A stretch of DNA of 64,000 nucleotides from Sphagnum compactum (lineage: Eukaryota > Bryophyta > Sphagnopsida > Sphagnales): assembly GCA_965153455.1 (NCBI GenBank), contig OZ234497.1, positions 11,098,001 through 11,162,000 on the forward strand. The letters run 5' to 3'. A program made the translations under genes and the position numbers. Below the pieces are notes generated by a model that ran no database searches, had not been told where the DNA came from, and saw only the letters and a program-made list of their open reading frames with translations. Of the stretch, positions 25,825 to 36,243 are shown one piece after another (the stretch's first letter is position 1; every line of letters starts with the position of its first letter).

Positions 25825-27595
25825 TAGAATTGAGAGCCTTATTAAATGAATGATGAAGTTTAAGGATTTCCGACTCTGAAAGAGTTGAAACCTTCATCTG
25901 TACCTAGTGGAGAATTAAAATCAGAGAAAGTTGAAGAAAGTTTTTTACATTAAAAGACAAAATTATCACTACAGTTATCCATGTATTGGGTTCACCTTCC
26001 CTTGGATTTTGGTGAAATGGTTCCAAGTGGTACCACCGAAAGATGGTTTTATCTTAGGGTGGGATGACTTTATTTACTTAAAAAAGTTCCATAATGATTT
26101 AAGCTAGTGAATTACACACAACTTTTATAGTATTGAATTCTTCTAATATATTATTGTAACATGTGGATAAATTTGAATCAGCTTGTTAGTACAAACTCCA
26201 GTGGTTTCAGCAGAGCATCCAAACGTACTTGAGCAAATTTCACTCTCTGGTTCCTGCAATCAGCAGAGCTGGTAATAATGCGTTTTAAGACGTAATTTGG
26301 TCAAGTCATTTCTGGAGGTAGTAAGTTTAGATGGTCCTTTCGTACCAGTCTCCCTTCAAGAAGCTGTGGAAAAAGCTCTTACAAATTTGTGTTCTTAAAG
26401 CAAGAAGAGATGCTGGGAGTGCATTTGAATCTTGACATAAAGGAAATGAGAAGTTGTTTACCACTTCGACCTGTTAGTGCTTCCTTGTCAGTTCTGACCC
26501 TATTGTCTTGTGTTGATTCCAAACACCTTATATGTATTCCTGCATTCTTCCGTTATTACCTACATGAGAGAAACATATTTATTACTTTGGTTTTGTTTGT
26601 TCTTGCATTATGTTGTTTCAGCTTCCAATGAAATTTATTTCTTGAAGGCACTAGTTCTCATGTTTGTTTGTTGAGAAGAGGACCCGCTGTCTCTCCATGT
26701 TTCTATTCCTTTAGGTGATGTGGAGTGCCTCAAGAGTTTTCAATTTTATTGAAATAGGACAGTCAATAAGTGGCAGATACAGGAGAGCCAAGGAGAGCCA
26801 ATGGATGAGGCATGTACCTTGAAGTTGTAGTGGACACTTAGCTCCAGAGAGCTGTAAGTTCTTTTCTCTATCCGCAGTTTCACCCTCCACCCTTCTTCTT
26901 GGTAAAAATAGTTGCAAGTTCACCCATTATGCTTCCCAATCTGATCACACACAGAGATCCTACAGCACTGTCAGGAAAGCAATTTCTATACCAATGAAAA
27001 TATCAGAGATACCAAACTTGAGATGATCATTCTGAACAATTCACAAGCTCACAATGACGCAATATTTCACATCAATTTCTCCCTATCCTGATGCCAGGAA
27101 CTCAAGAGATGTCAGCAAGCACTGCTAACTGAAACAGAAATGCTAGGAAATATCTAACCTAGCCATAGAATGCTTCATCTCACTTCTTTTGTCATAGCAT
27201 GCATGGCCTCCACAAGTGGATTGAATTATGAAGTCTACTGACTGTTTCACATAAGCTTCATCATGTCCCTCTGCTTTTCCCTTCTCCACTGCCAACTTGC
27301 CTGACCATAAAATCGCAGGCATAGTTGGCACCCGCTCCAATCAGCACAGCTTAAACTTGATGTCACCATCACAGATACTGATGCTGAACGTAAAGGCAAT
27401 GAGTCAGATGATGATCAAAATGTGTGTTTTGATTGAACTGGTTAAAGATTTTCAAATCCAGCATAACATTGGACATTAAGTTCTAGTAATTTACATTGGG
27501 TTTTTGTGCTATAACAATTATACTTGATGTACCAAATTCATGAGTGATAAGATATTTGTTGTTCTGATAGTAATCAGTGTACTGTTTTCACATAG

Positions 27596-27731
27596 TGTGG
27601 AGACAATCACAATTGGAGACAAGAAAATCGGCATCCACACAAGTGTCTTGGAAGAGACAACCACTGCCTGCAATATGCTGTGTTGCTATGTGGATGTTCT
27701 CAAGGAGGGCTTCTTTCCTTGGATTGATCTG
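27596..27731 (+). pseudogene. Inverted exon of the importin-5 pseudogene
   Basis: Plus-strand exon with acceptor (CACATAG|TGTGG) and donor (GATCTG|GTCAAC) reading VETITIGDKKIGIHTS, then LEETTTACNMLCCYVDVLKE and GFFPWIDL. It is the importin-5 segment that belongs between CLGQ..LPYM (28.1 kb) and LAVEKG (27.3 kb), which is exactly where it sits, but on the opposite strand to every other importin-5 exon. Its own reading frame is uninterrupted. Inversion breakpoints must lie between about 27,340-27,595 and 27,732-28,060. Confidence 0.88.
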
Positions 27732-28992
27732 GTCAACATTCTCCATTATGTAGTGTACCCTTTAGGGATAGAGCACTGTGATGAGCTGAGGTGTTGAACT
27801 CTGATATCCTCAGAGAACTGGAATGTTTTTGTGGGCAGGATCTTCCTTGGTGCATGATACAGTTCTAGGTGGTGACAAATAGACATGCTTATTGATATTG
27901 TTTTCATATCACTACTGGCTAATTTGTTAACACTGTTTCACTGGGCATGACTTTTACATTTGTGGCAAGTTGCACCCATTCTTGTGCCTCTCCTTAAATT
28001 CTACTTCCACAAGGAAGTTTGCAAGCTGTCTCTGGTAAGTGTCAGCTTGTTGAATGTAAAGAGCACACACATGTAAGGCAAAGACTCCTGACCCAAGCAT
28101 TTGCGCAACCTGGCCCATGCATAGAAAGAAAAGGGGTGTCCAATGAGACAACCTGGAAGATACATGTAGAAATCAAAGAATGTGTAGAAAAATATTGCTG
28201 CAATCCCAAGTCCTTGATGGTCAACCACCAATAAAGTCAGGAAAAATAAACTATATAATTTCCATCCAAATAGTAAGACACCCTCTCCGAGATAAAGCAA
28301 TTTGGCAGGAGTCACCAACACACATGTAACTGTTTCAAATCCTGTAAGGGGCATAGTTAATGTCCAGATGTGCAGAGACCTGCAGCATGTAACATACTAT
28401 TGGGGTCATCAATCTCCATACGGACTCCTTGTAGTGTCATAAGGACCTCCATAACCTAAACAGGGCAACACATATTTTGTATTGAGACAGACATCATAAA
28501 ATGGCAGAACAAAAGCTAATAACTAATCAAGACCCAGTCCCCAAGATTAAATGGAACGGTTAGCTCTGCTTAAATGTTTCTCAATCACTGGGTGCTTTCA
28601 AGCAAGAGTATCCAGTAAAGACTAGGGGAAAAACACATACATAATTGGCATCATCACAGAATTTATCATTGCCAACAGCCAAGCCCTTACCAAACTGATG
28701 CATTCAGTGGACTTTGCCTGTAGCATGTGTGTTTGTTTTTCATTGGCATGCACCAATATGGACTTCAAGCATGGTGTCTCTGTATTATTGTGCTTTTGAA
28801 AGTGTAACTGAATAATGGCAGTTATCAGTTGTTTCATGATTTGACATATTCCCTCTCAGATTTTGATGCTGCCACAACAAAAACCATTTAAATGAGCTAA
28901 AGAGTGATGTTAACAAGAATACCTGCACAGAGTCAGCAACTGAAGCTAGGGCAGTCAATGCCTCTTCTTGCATCATCCTTTTTCCCATTCTG

Positions 28993-31344
28993 TAAGGCAC
29001 AAGAATGGGTGAACTGTGAGATCATTCCAGGTCCCATGGACATCAAAACGTGGTCCTGCAATCTGACACTGGAGCAAAATTGGAGAAGCTCAAGAGTTTT
29101 AAAGTTTCTAGCACCTATTTGGAATCTCCACAATGCTGTCAAATACATCAATTTGTAGATGTTTACCCAACTTCTTTTGCCAAGTTAGCTATGAAAGTTC
29201 CATAGAAAGTCTTTGCAAATTGCAAGTATGGAGAACTATTATCAAGAAATGGAAATGGTTTGAAGAAAAATAATTTAATTTGAAAAAACTTTTGTTAGAT
29301 CCCAACCTCCCCAAACACAGGTTCCATTCTAATGGCCCCTGATTATCTAAAGGTATTGCTTCTCATTTTTTCGGTCTTTGAACTTATTTGCACCATTACA
29401 CATTTGTAGAAATTTGCTATTGTATTTGGAGGGCACTTTATATCAGTGAATCACTCCTAGAAAAGAGGAGGGATCTTATGGCTACTATTTAGGAGTGCTG
29501 CAAAGGGGTTGTTTGCCTTACTCATAGGTGTAGGAACTCTACGCACCTAAATAGTTGGCGTAAGATCCGTCCGACTCCTATTGACCTGTGATCTACATAT
29601 GTTAAGATTTATGGTACAATTGATGCAAATAAAGGCATCAGCTACACAATCTCAATTTGAGTCACCGACACAAAGTAGGTCTGAATTTGAACATTTACCA
29701 CCAGTACCCAAGGTCATGAAGTACACAGCTCTCTTGTACAGTTATCTCTATGACAGCATTTTTACAAATCCCGCTGAATCAAGAGCCCAGAGGGTTTTCC
29801 GAAGGAACACTCATTGAGATTTCTATGCACATCATATATGATGGCATTCATACATCAACTGTAAACCAAGAGCATGGAGAAAACATACACACATGTACAT
29901 CTGGATACTCACATGTGATGTACAGGTTCTTCTACATTCTATAAGCATATAAACTTTATTACAAGAGCAGCAAAGACAAACACAGCAAAAAAAACACTTG
30001 TGATGGAAAGGGACCACAAGGACAGCCCACCTATCACAAGTTGTGACAAGAGGAGCCTAGGCCCATTATCAGCAGGGGGCAACATGATAGAATGGTGAAG
30101 AAGCCAACAAAAATGGGAAACAGATGAAGCAGAGGAGGCAACTGGAATCTAAAAGCAAAGGACAAAGAAGGGCCCCACCTCACTGAGCACTGCCAGACAC
30201 CCATCCTAGCTGAGCATGTGCCTTGGGGGAAACAAAAGAATGTTTACAGAGAGACTAAACAGAAGAGAGACTGTATGCAGCTTTGAAGACCTAGAAATGG
30301 AATCTAAGTGCCTGCAGAAAGTCCTATGTGTTATTAGGCTCCACTTATGAGACACAGGTAATACAAAGTAGCGTCCAACAATTGTGTATGTTGCCACATT
30401 ACAGAATCCTGACAAAAGACAAGCTGGATCCACTGCATACCCAAGAGCAGCATGAGTACTCTTCAGCTCTTCCCTTATACGACTTCATGGCTACCTTCAT
30501 AAACTTGACTGGTAGAAATGCCATCAAATCCTTAAGGTGAGGACATCTTAGTTCCTGCATGAATATAGTCCCTTCCAACTTAAAGAAGGAATATAACAAC
30601 CCACAGAGGAGTAGGACACAAGTCAAAGGAGCAGCGTTAGCTCCAAGAGAAGGCCTCTCTACTCTTCAGAAGAAGACTCTTCTCTCTCAGAAGAGCCTAT
30701 CAAAAATCGTGTTACTTCTCAGATATCCCACAACATGGTGGAATAAAATGCATGGAGTCTATTTCTGACTTCGATAGTGGTGTTTCCCTGCAAGAAGAAA
30801 CCACAAAATAATCAGAGACCTCCTTTATTAGCCCTAATGCTGAGAATGAAGGAGGCATGCCAATTCTGAATATAACAATAGTTCCAATGCAGAGATTCCT
30901 GTTGATAGATGACAATTATAAACTCATCTTGCAGCAATGTAATGAGCTTAAACAAATTCTAAACAGGTACATGCAGGGCTAAAATCCAATAAGGTCTGTC
31001 AAAGAGCAAGCTAGCTAGCATACAATCAGTTTCTTCTGAAGAACTGAGAAATTCTCGATTTATATCATTGAAGTCCTTGTGAAATTGTGAGATGACCTGA
31101 TAACAAGGTTAGAAAAGTTTCTAGCATAAAGAGACCATCATGGCAAACTGCAGGAAGGCAAAAGAAATACTCTCTAATTGGAAAACAGAAATGGAAAACA
31201 AAGGACAATTACTAGCAACTGGGATGTTTCAATTTACTTTATCAAGTCTACAATCAACCACAAGATATGGGTTAATCTTTTCTATCTAATTTCAATCTCC
31301 AAAAACAGGGCATGAGAGGAGTCAGGTTACCCAGTAGTGTACTT
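28993..31344. other. Intergenic region between importin-5 relic and MADS gene
   Basis: No coding segment was recognised on either strand; I looked specifically for importin-5 N-terminal HEAT repeats and did not see them. It contains an imperfect hairpin (29,471-29,568) and should hold the 3' untranslated region of the MADS gene at its right end. Confidence 0.5.
29471..29568. repeat. Imperfect inverted repeat (hairpin), 27-base arms
   Basis: Arm 29,471-29,497 (GGATCTTATGGCTACTATTT...) pairs with 29,542-29,568 with about 22 of 27 positions matching and a 44-base loop. Flanks also partly pair (CTCCTAG..GAGG against ..GACTCC). It could be a tiny MITE or a transcribed hairpin; nothing decides between these. 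Confidence 0.6.
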
Positions 31345-34300
31345 TCACATCCACTGAGAGGTGTGCAGCCCAATGCTGCTACCTTCTGCCTCAACTTGAC
31401 TTTGCTCAGACATTTGTCCACTGGACCTCCGAGGAAATGTTTCTGAAAACAGCCTGTTTCATGTACATAACGTATCAAACACAGGAAGGCTCCAAAGTCA
31501 ATACATTGATACCTCTATCAACCAATCAACATCTTCAGACTACTGTTTGTAATATGCTGAGGACCAGAACAGATTCATCTTTTACAACAGTGTTCCTCAG
31601 GCACTACAGACAAACCAAAGTCTCGGCTGCAACTCTTTGACAACAGCAGTTAATTCCAACACCATGATGGACTTTGTTTGCATTGAATGCAGAAACATAC
31701 CCCAAATGTAGTGAAGTCTGTGAAGTCTGTGGATCCTGCAAGTTTGGATGGGTGGGGTACACTGTTGGTGTTTGTGAGCTCCCTCCGGGCTCACGAGATG
31801 CCAATGTGGTAATTTGCCCTTGACCCACCAAGGGAAGAGCCCTGGCTACAGCTTCTGCCATTCCACTGGCATCTGCAAGCTATGAACATACACAGACTGA
31901 GTTACAGATAAGAAGGTGAGTAACACAAAGGGCATCTGCACAGGAAACTAACTGTATACTCCAGCACAACCTAACCATGAACTGGACAGTACAGAAACTA
32001 GAACTAAAACATATAAGAACCCATCAAAACCAGAGATTCCTTCATGGATTGAACAGCTATATTGAGTTAGGAAAGATGGGCACATCAAGGGAATTGAGGT
32101 GAAAAAATTCAGTAGTTTTAAGGATGAATGACTACTTCATGTTCCTGCTGCAATTCTAATGCCTTCTGGCGCTGTTCTTCATTTACCTGCTGCAATTCTA
32201 ATGCCTTTTGACGCAGTTCTTCATTTACCTGCTGCAAGTCACGTTCCTGCAAAACAAGCACTGATTCATCTGATCTGCCCATTCTAAATGGAGAAAAGAA
32301 TGCTGAAAGAAATATTAGAACAGTTCTTCATAACTTAGGGTTGAACACATGAATCAGCAACAGATAACCCACTGGTCCAAACAGGTGCACTCCTTGGTCT
32401 TTCCTGGAGAGAACTGATTTCAATGAAAAGCACATTGATGCACATTCCTAATAGCAAGTCTTAATCAGAAGCTCAATGAGAGACAAATACCTTCCTCCGA
32501 AGATTGTCAATCTCTTCAAGCAGGAGCTGATTCTGAAATAGGCCACCCCAGAGAAATGCCAAGGTGAGCTTCCATGCATTGAAGGTAATGAGGAAACTAT
32601 ATCTATGAGATTGTAAAGAAAACTCCACAGTAAAACATTGAAGATAAATGTTGTATCAGTTCCAGAAAAGCCAAAACTAATGCAACAAAAATGAGTTGCA
32701 GTCATAACCTTATGAGTGTCACTCACAAGGAATCAGACCGTCACCCTGATCCAGAACAGTGGTGACTGGCTGCCATCACTCCCCTCTGACATTATAAGCT
32801 CCTGATGGTGCATATAGATAAGGACATAACCAGATAAACAGGAAAAAAATATTGCATTGGTCCAGGTAACACCAAAACCAAACACAACAGAACAGCTTGT
32901 GGGATCCACTTTTGCAACTCTTGAAAAGAATATGGCTGAGACAAGCGGCTATTAGTGAACTGACTTCATCAGCTCTGGATGTAGACAAATGCATAATTAC
33001 AGCTCAATTGCTGGGGCATTTAACATCAATATAAGCATTCACTATGGAGTTTTTCTCTCACATGTTCAGATGTAGCATTGAAACTTGGCCATGATTTCAG
33101 CTAGCATTCAAGAGAAGATCCAATAAAAAGTCTCAAGGTGGTCTGTGAAAAATTTACGGGTTTGGGCCTTCAGCCACCTCAATGTGTGTCTTCAAGCACA
33201 CCATTGTCCACTCCTTGCACACTGACAATCTAGTAAGGGCAAATCTAATCATGTGAATACAGATGTATAGAACACAACATGTATAAGATAACAAGAGTCC
33301 CATTGCATTGTTCCACATAAGATACAAAATACAATTGAACAGATTGTGGTCTTAGCTCTTGTCTTTATTAACCGTCAGACATTCACCTTTGTCATGTGTA
33401 TTAGCAGGACAAGTTACCACTGATTTCATCAGTTATGGAAAGTGCATGTAGACAGAGATAAAATGACACAGCATAGCATTGTATATCTTCATAAGTAGTG
33501 AAAATTGTTGATACTTAAAAACCTTTAACTCAACCTGGAATGAACTGGGGGATGACCCAATAACAAGGTTATATAAATAGTTCAGATTTGACAACATAAT
33601 TACAACCCATCAGCCAGCATGAAAAAGATGAAACCCCCACCACCCTAAAGAAAAGAGAAAACAGGACCACACGACAGAATTGAGGAGCTGTTTGAACAAG
33701 AGTGAAGAACAAGAGTGCACTTTCAGGGACCTTCCACAGCAACATCTATGGGACCATCAGTCTCCATTGCCTTCATCAGCACTGGAGAGTAGAGGTAGAT
33801 GAATACACAATAAAAAGTTGAATTGCCTGGTCATACCATTACCAGAATATCTGTGTACTATGTTGCAGTGACCTTTGTGGAAGTAGTGGAAAAGTCAGCC
33901 ATGACATCAGCTAGCACTGACAAGAGGCTAGCAAGAATAATCAAATCTCTTCCCAGTCAAACTATGACCTGTCTGTGTAGTCAACATTCATCTCACTCAA
34001 TGCAAACATCTGAACAAAAGAGATCAGAGTGGTCTGCAAAAATACTTGTGACTGGGGCCTCCTGCCACCACAACAGAAAATTTCAACATATCTATCAGAA
34101 TCCAGAGAAGACAACAACACTTTTGAAGGCAAAACCATTCTGTCAGTTCCAGCAAAACCACAACTAACTCTGACAAGACACAATGCTGTCATAACCTTAT
34201 GACTGTCACTCACAAAGTGTGAGACCATCACCCTCATCATGATCGTGAATAGCAGTGACGAGCTGCAATGACTCCCCACTGACTTCATCAGCTGTCAACA

Positions 34301-35937
34301 GTGGGCATAGAAAATAATAATCTGCCCAGATTTTGGGGCAAACCATTATGCAAACATCTGTGCCCTGAGTTCCTGCTGCATTTCTGGAAGCAACAGGAAG
34401 ACTCCATCATCATGTTGACTAGCACTCAAGAGGCATAGCTAATATCTTTGAAAAATCCTCACTCAAGCTGAAACAAGCTTGTGAGGTTTCAACACTGGAC
34501 CCATTTTGCACATGCATAATAACAACATGCAACAAGCATTGGCATGGGAAAGGAAAACAGAAAAGGAAAGAGAGGAGAAATATTTTTGAGCTGGTGACAC
34601 TCTTGTTTCTCTATGCTGCTCCCACTCTCTTTTCACTACATAGAGTTCATCTGGCCTTCTTCGCTTTTAGTAACGACCTGGCACTTGCCTTCCTTGCGCG
34701 AATGCGAGAGGCTCCCATGTCAAGTTGTTGCTCTAGCAGCAGCAGGTCAGGCACTGTCAACACTGAGAGATTCTCTCCAAGCATGTGCCTGCATGAGGAG
34801 GAGAAGCCAGCCAATAAGGGTGAAAAAACATATAGATGGAGAGAGCTATCATGACCTAAACCTTGAAACCATAACAACACTAATTACAAATCCTTTACCT
34901 GCCCACCAAATCCCCAGTTCCTCAAAGCATCCAGGCTTGGCAACATAGAAGAAGATAGAAGGTTCAAGGGTGGGAAATTCAGGGTGACCGTCAAGTTCAC
35001 AATGACTATTTCTGCCTCAAGGACTCTGCAACACATCTAATCCGCCTGAGGAGTTCATTTGCTAATGTTTCAGAGAACACATCCCTTATCCAACATCCTT
35101 GGAATGAAACAGGTTCGTGACGATGACATAATCCTTTCTCTTTGCGCAGCAGTTTGCAGCCTTTTCCTTCCCCCCAAAAAAAGGCAGAGAGAGATGATAC
35201 CTCTGTGAGTTTTCCAAGTGGTCCAGTTGTTGCCTCAACCTAACAACTTCACGTCCCATGAACTAGCAGATCCACACCAAAGTTAATGACCAAAGTGTTT
35301 CAGGTTCCATTAACACACTTCTATGCCTCCTGTGATGGTACAGACCCTTGAGAAGACCAAACACATTCCCCCAGAAATAACCAGATGAGGTACAATTTCC
35401 TGCAAAGATGATAACAATATCAGTGTAGAGCAAAAGAAGCCACAGGTTGGTTCCATCAGAGTGTGTTTTCTTACTTCGCTGTTATTGCCAGGCTGCTGTG
35501 CTCCTTCTGAGCTCCTGCTGTATCGTTCAAGGATAGCCTGCATGCTGCACACCATGAATGACAAGGATGGCATGTCAAATCACAAGATTGCAGCATCACA
35601 TTGTAGAAATTTGTGGGTGGGGGATCAAACCTCAAGATGCTAGCTTCCATAGCAATTGCCACCTGGAGTAAAGAGCATATGAACATTATATATATATAGA
35701 GTGCAAATGACCACCTCAGAACCCTAAAACCCTAATACAAAACCCTAAACTTCTTCCAGTCCCTCAGATAAAATAGGGTAGCAAGAAGGAAAATGACAAA
35801 CTTCACTGAGGAATTCAGCAGAGATGTCCTTCTTAACCCCCTGGCCACTTTCTCTGATTTTTTTATGTGCTGGAAAAGGGAAGCTGCTAGGTATAATCTT
35901 CTTCTTCCTTCTTTCTCATCTTCATATTGAAGCTTGC

Positions 35938-35978
<41 letters not shown>

Positions 35979-36243
35979 CGGTAGCAAAGAAGCAATGGGG
36001 AAATTCAAAGGGATGGCATGTCTTCTTCTTCCTTCTTTCTTTCTTCCCTGCTGCGTACCTGCCTGAGCTGGCGAACTCGAACAGCTTCCCTGTGCTTGAG
36101 AAGATGATGAGCGCCACCTCTGCATCACACAGCACCGCAAGCTCGTGTGCCTTCTTCAATAGACCACCGCGGCGCTTGGAGAATGTGACTTGCCTGCTGG
36201 TGGGATTCTCAATCCTCTTGATCTCTATCTTCCCCCGCCCCAT
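31345..36243 (-). CDS. MIKC-type MADS-box transcription factor, 8 exons, 285 aa
   Basis: DNA-binding developmental regulator that dimerises and binds CArG boxes in the nucleus. Exons in transcript order: 36243-36059, 35544-35475, 35262-35201, 34788-34689, 32532-32491, 32246-32136, 31879-31701, 31453-31345; sum 858 nt. Exon sizes 62, 100 and 42 nt are the canonical MIKC ones. MADS domain residues 1-60: [40 protein letters not shown], then [11 protein letters not shown] region [21 protein letters not shown] domain [20 protein letters not shown] through [16 protein letters not shown] and [12 protein letters not shown]. Exon 6 is 111 nt rather than 42 because a 14-aa coil unit is duplicated. Intron 4 (32,533-34,688) has a GC donor (AAG|GCAAGT); the phase demands it. 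The C-terminus ends [12 protein letters not shown] and matches no subfamily motif I know, so no symbol is given. MIKCc subfamily is open. Confidence 0.93.
32145..32228 (-). repeat. In-frame 42-base tandem duplication in MADS exon 6
   Basis: Two adjacent copies (32,228-32,187 and 32,186-32,145 on the minus strand) encode [14 protein letters not shown] and [14 protein letters not shown], residues 160-173 and 174-187. They differ at 3 of 42 bases, only one of them changing an amino acid. The unit keeps the heptad pattern and extends the coiled coil by four turns. Confidence 0.93.
32640..34300. repeat. Diverged direct repeats filling MADS intron 4
   Basis: 32,655-32,800 and 34,138-34,290 are copies: both have CAGTTCCAG(A/C)AAA, CATAACCTTATGA.TGTCACTC, then AGACC.TCACCCT and CTCCCC..TGAC. 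A shared core TTCATCAG(C/T)...TGGA recurs at 32,961-32,979, 33,421-33,439, 33,768-33,785, 34,280-34,298 (degenerate) and outside the gene at 38,447-38,466 and 38,621-38,641. 33,090-33,180 and 33,899-34,070 share AGCTAGCA, GTGGTCTG.(A)AAAA and GGG.CCT. Noncoding; unclassified dispersed family. Confidence 0.6.
35938..35978 (+). repeat. (GA)n microsatellite in MADS intron 1
   Basis: About twenty GA units with one AAG interruption, within the first intron of the MADS gene (between exon 1 ending at 36,059 and exon 2 starting at 35,544). GA tracts are frequent in plant regulatory introns and are bound by BPC-type factors; a role here is conjecture. Confidence 0.9.

Larger units (their letters stand above)
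22721..28992 (-). pseudogene. Importin-5 (IPO5/KPNB3-type karyopherin beta) pseudogene, C-terminal two thirds
   Basis: HEAT-repeat nuclear import receptor relic. Recognisable exons in family order on the minus strand: 28,989-28,923 (MGKRMMQEEALTALASVADS), about 28,730-28,691 (AKSTECISL), 28,456-28,381 (VMEVLMTLQG...MEIDDP), about 28,125-28,060 (AWARLRKCLGQESLPYM), about 27,330-27,175 (KLAVEKGKAEGHDEAYVKQS), 24,585-24,478 (EDFDAEEQELLEEESEQEEE), 24,291-24,198 (CLGSLLKMFKVTFLPCFEEL), about 23,630-23,560 (RIAICIFDDVAEQCRD), about 23,350-23,270 (YYDIFMPYLL, then ACNDTNADVQQ), 22,757-22,721 (VYGIRVCAKFGG). Lesions: reading-frame breaks after AKSTECISLV, after DFII, at the 24,291 exon start and between PYLL and ACND; no N-terminal exons found above 29.0 kb; the exon coding GDKKIGIHTSVLEETT is on the plus strand (27,596-27,731). 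Flanking genes are intact, so sequencing error is a poor explanation. Calling it non-functional is inference; the family match is strong. Confidence 0.85.

Noticed and set aside
35887-36058. Reading frame continuing from MADS exon 1 for another ~57 residues
   Set aside because: It reads through the donor at 36,058 into the intron and the GA microsatellite, giving a low-complexity Leu/Ser tail; the canonical MIKC exon 1 end fits instead.
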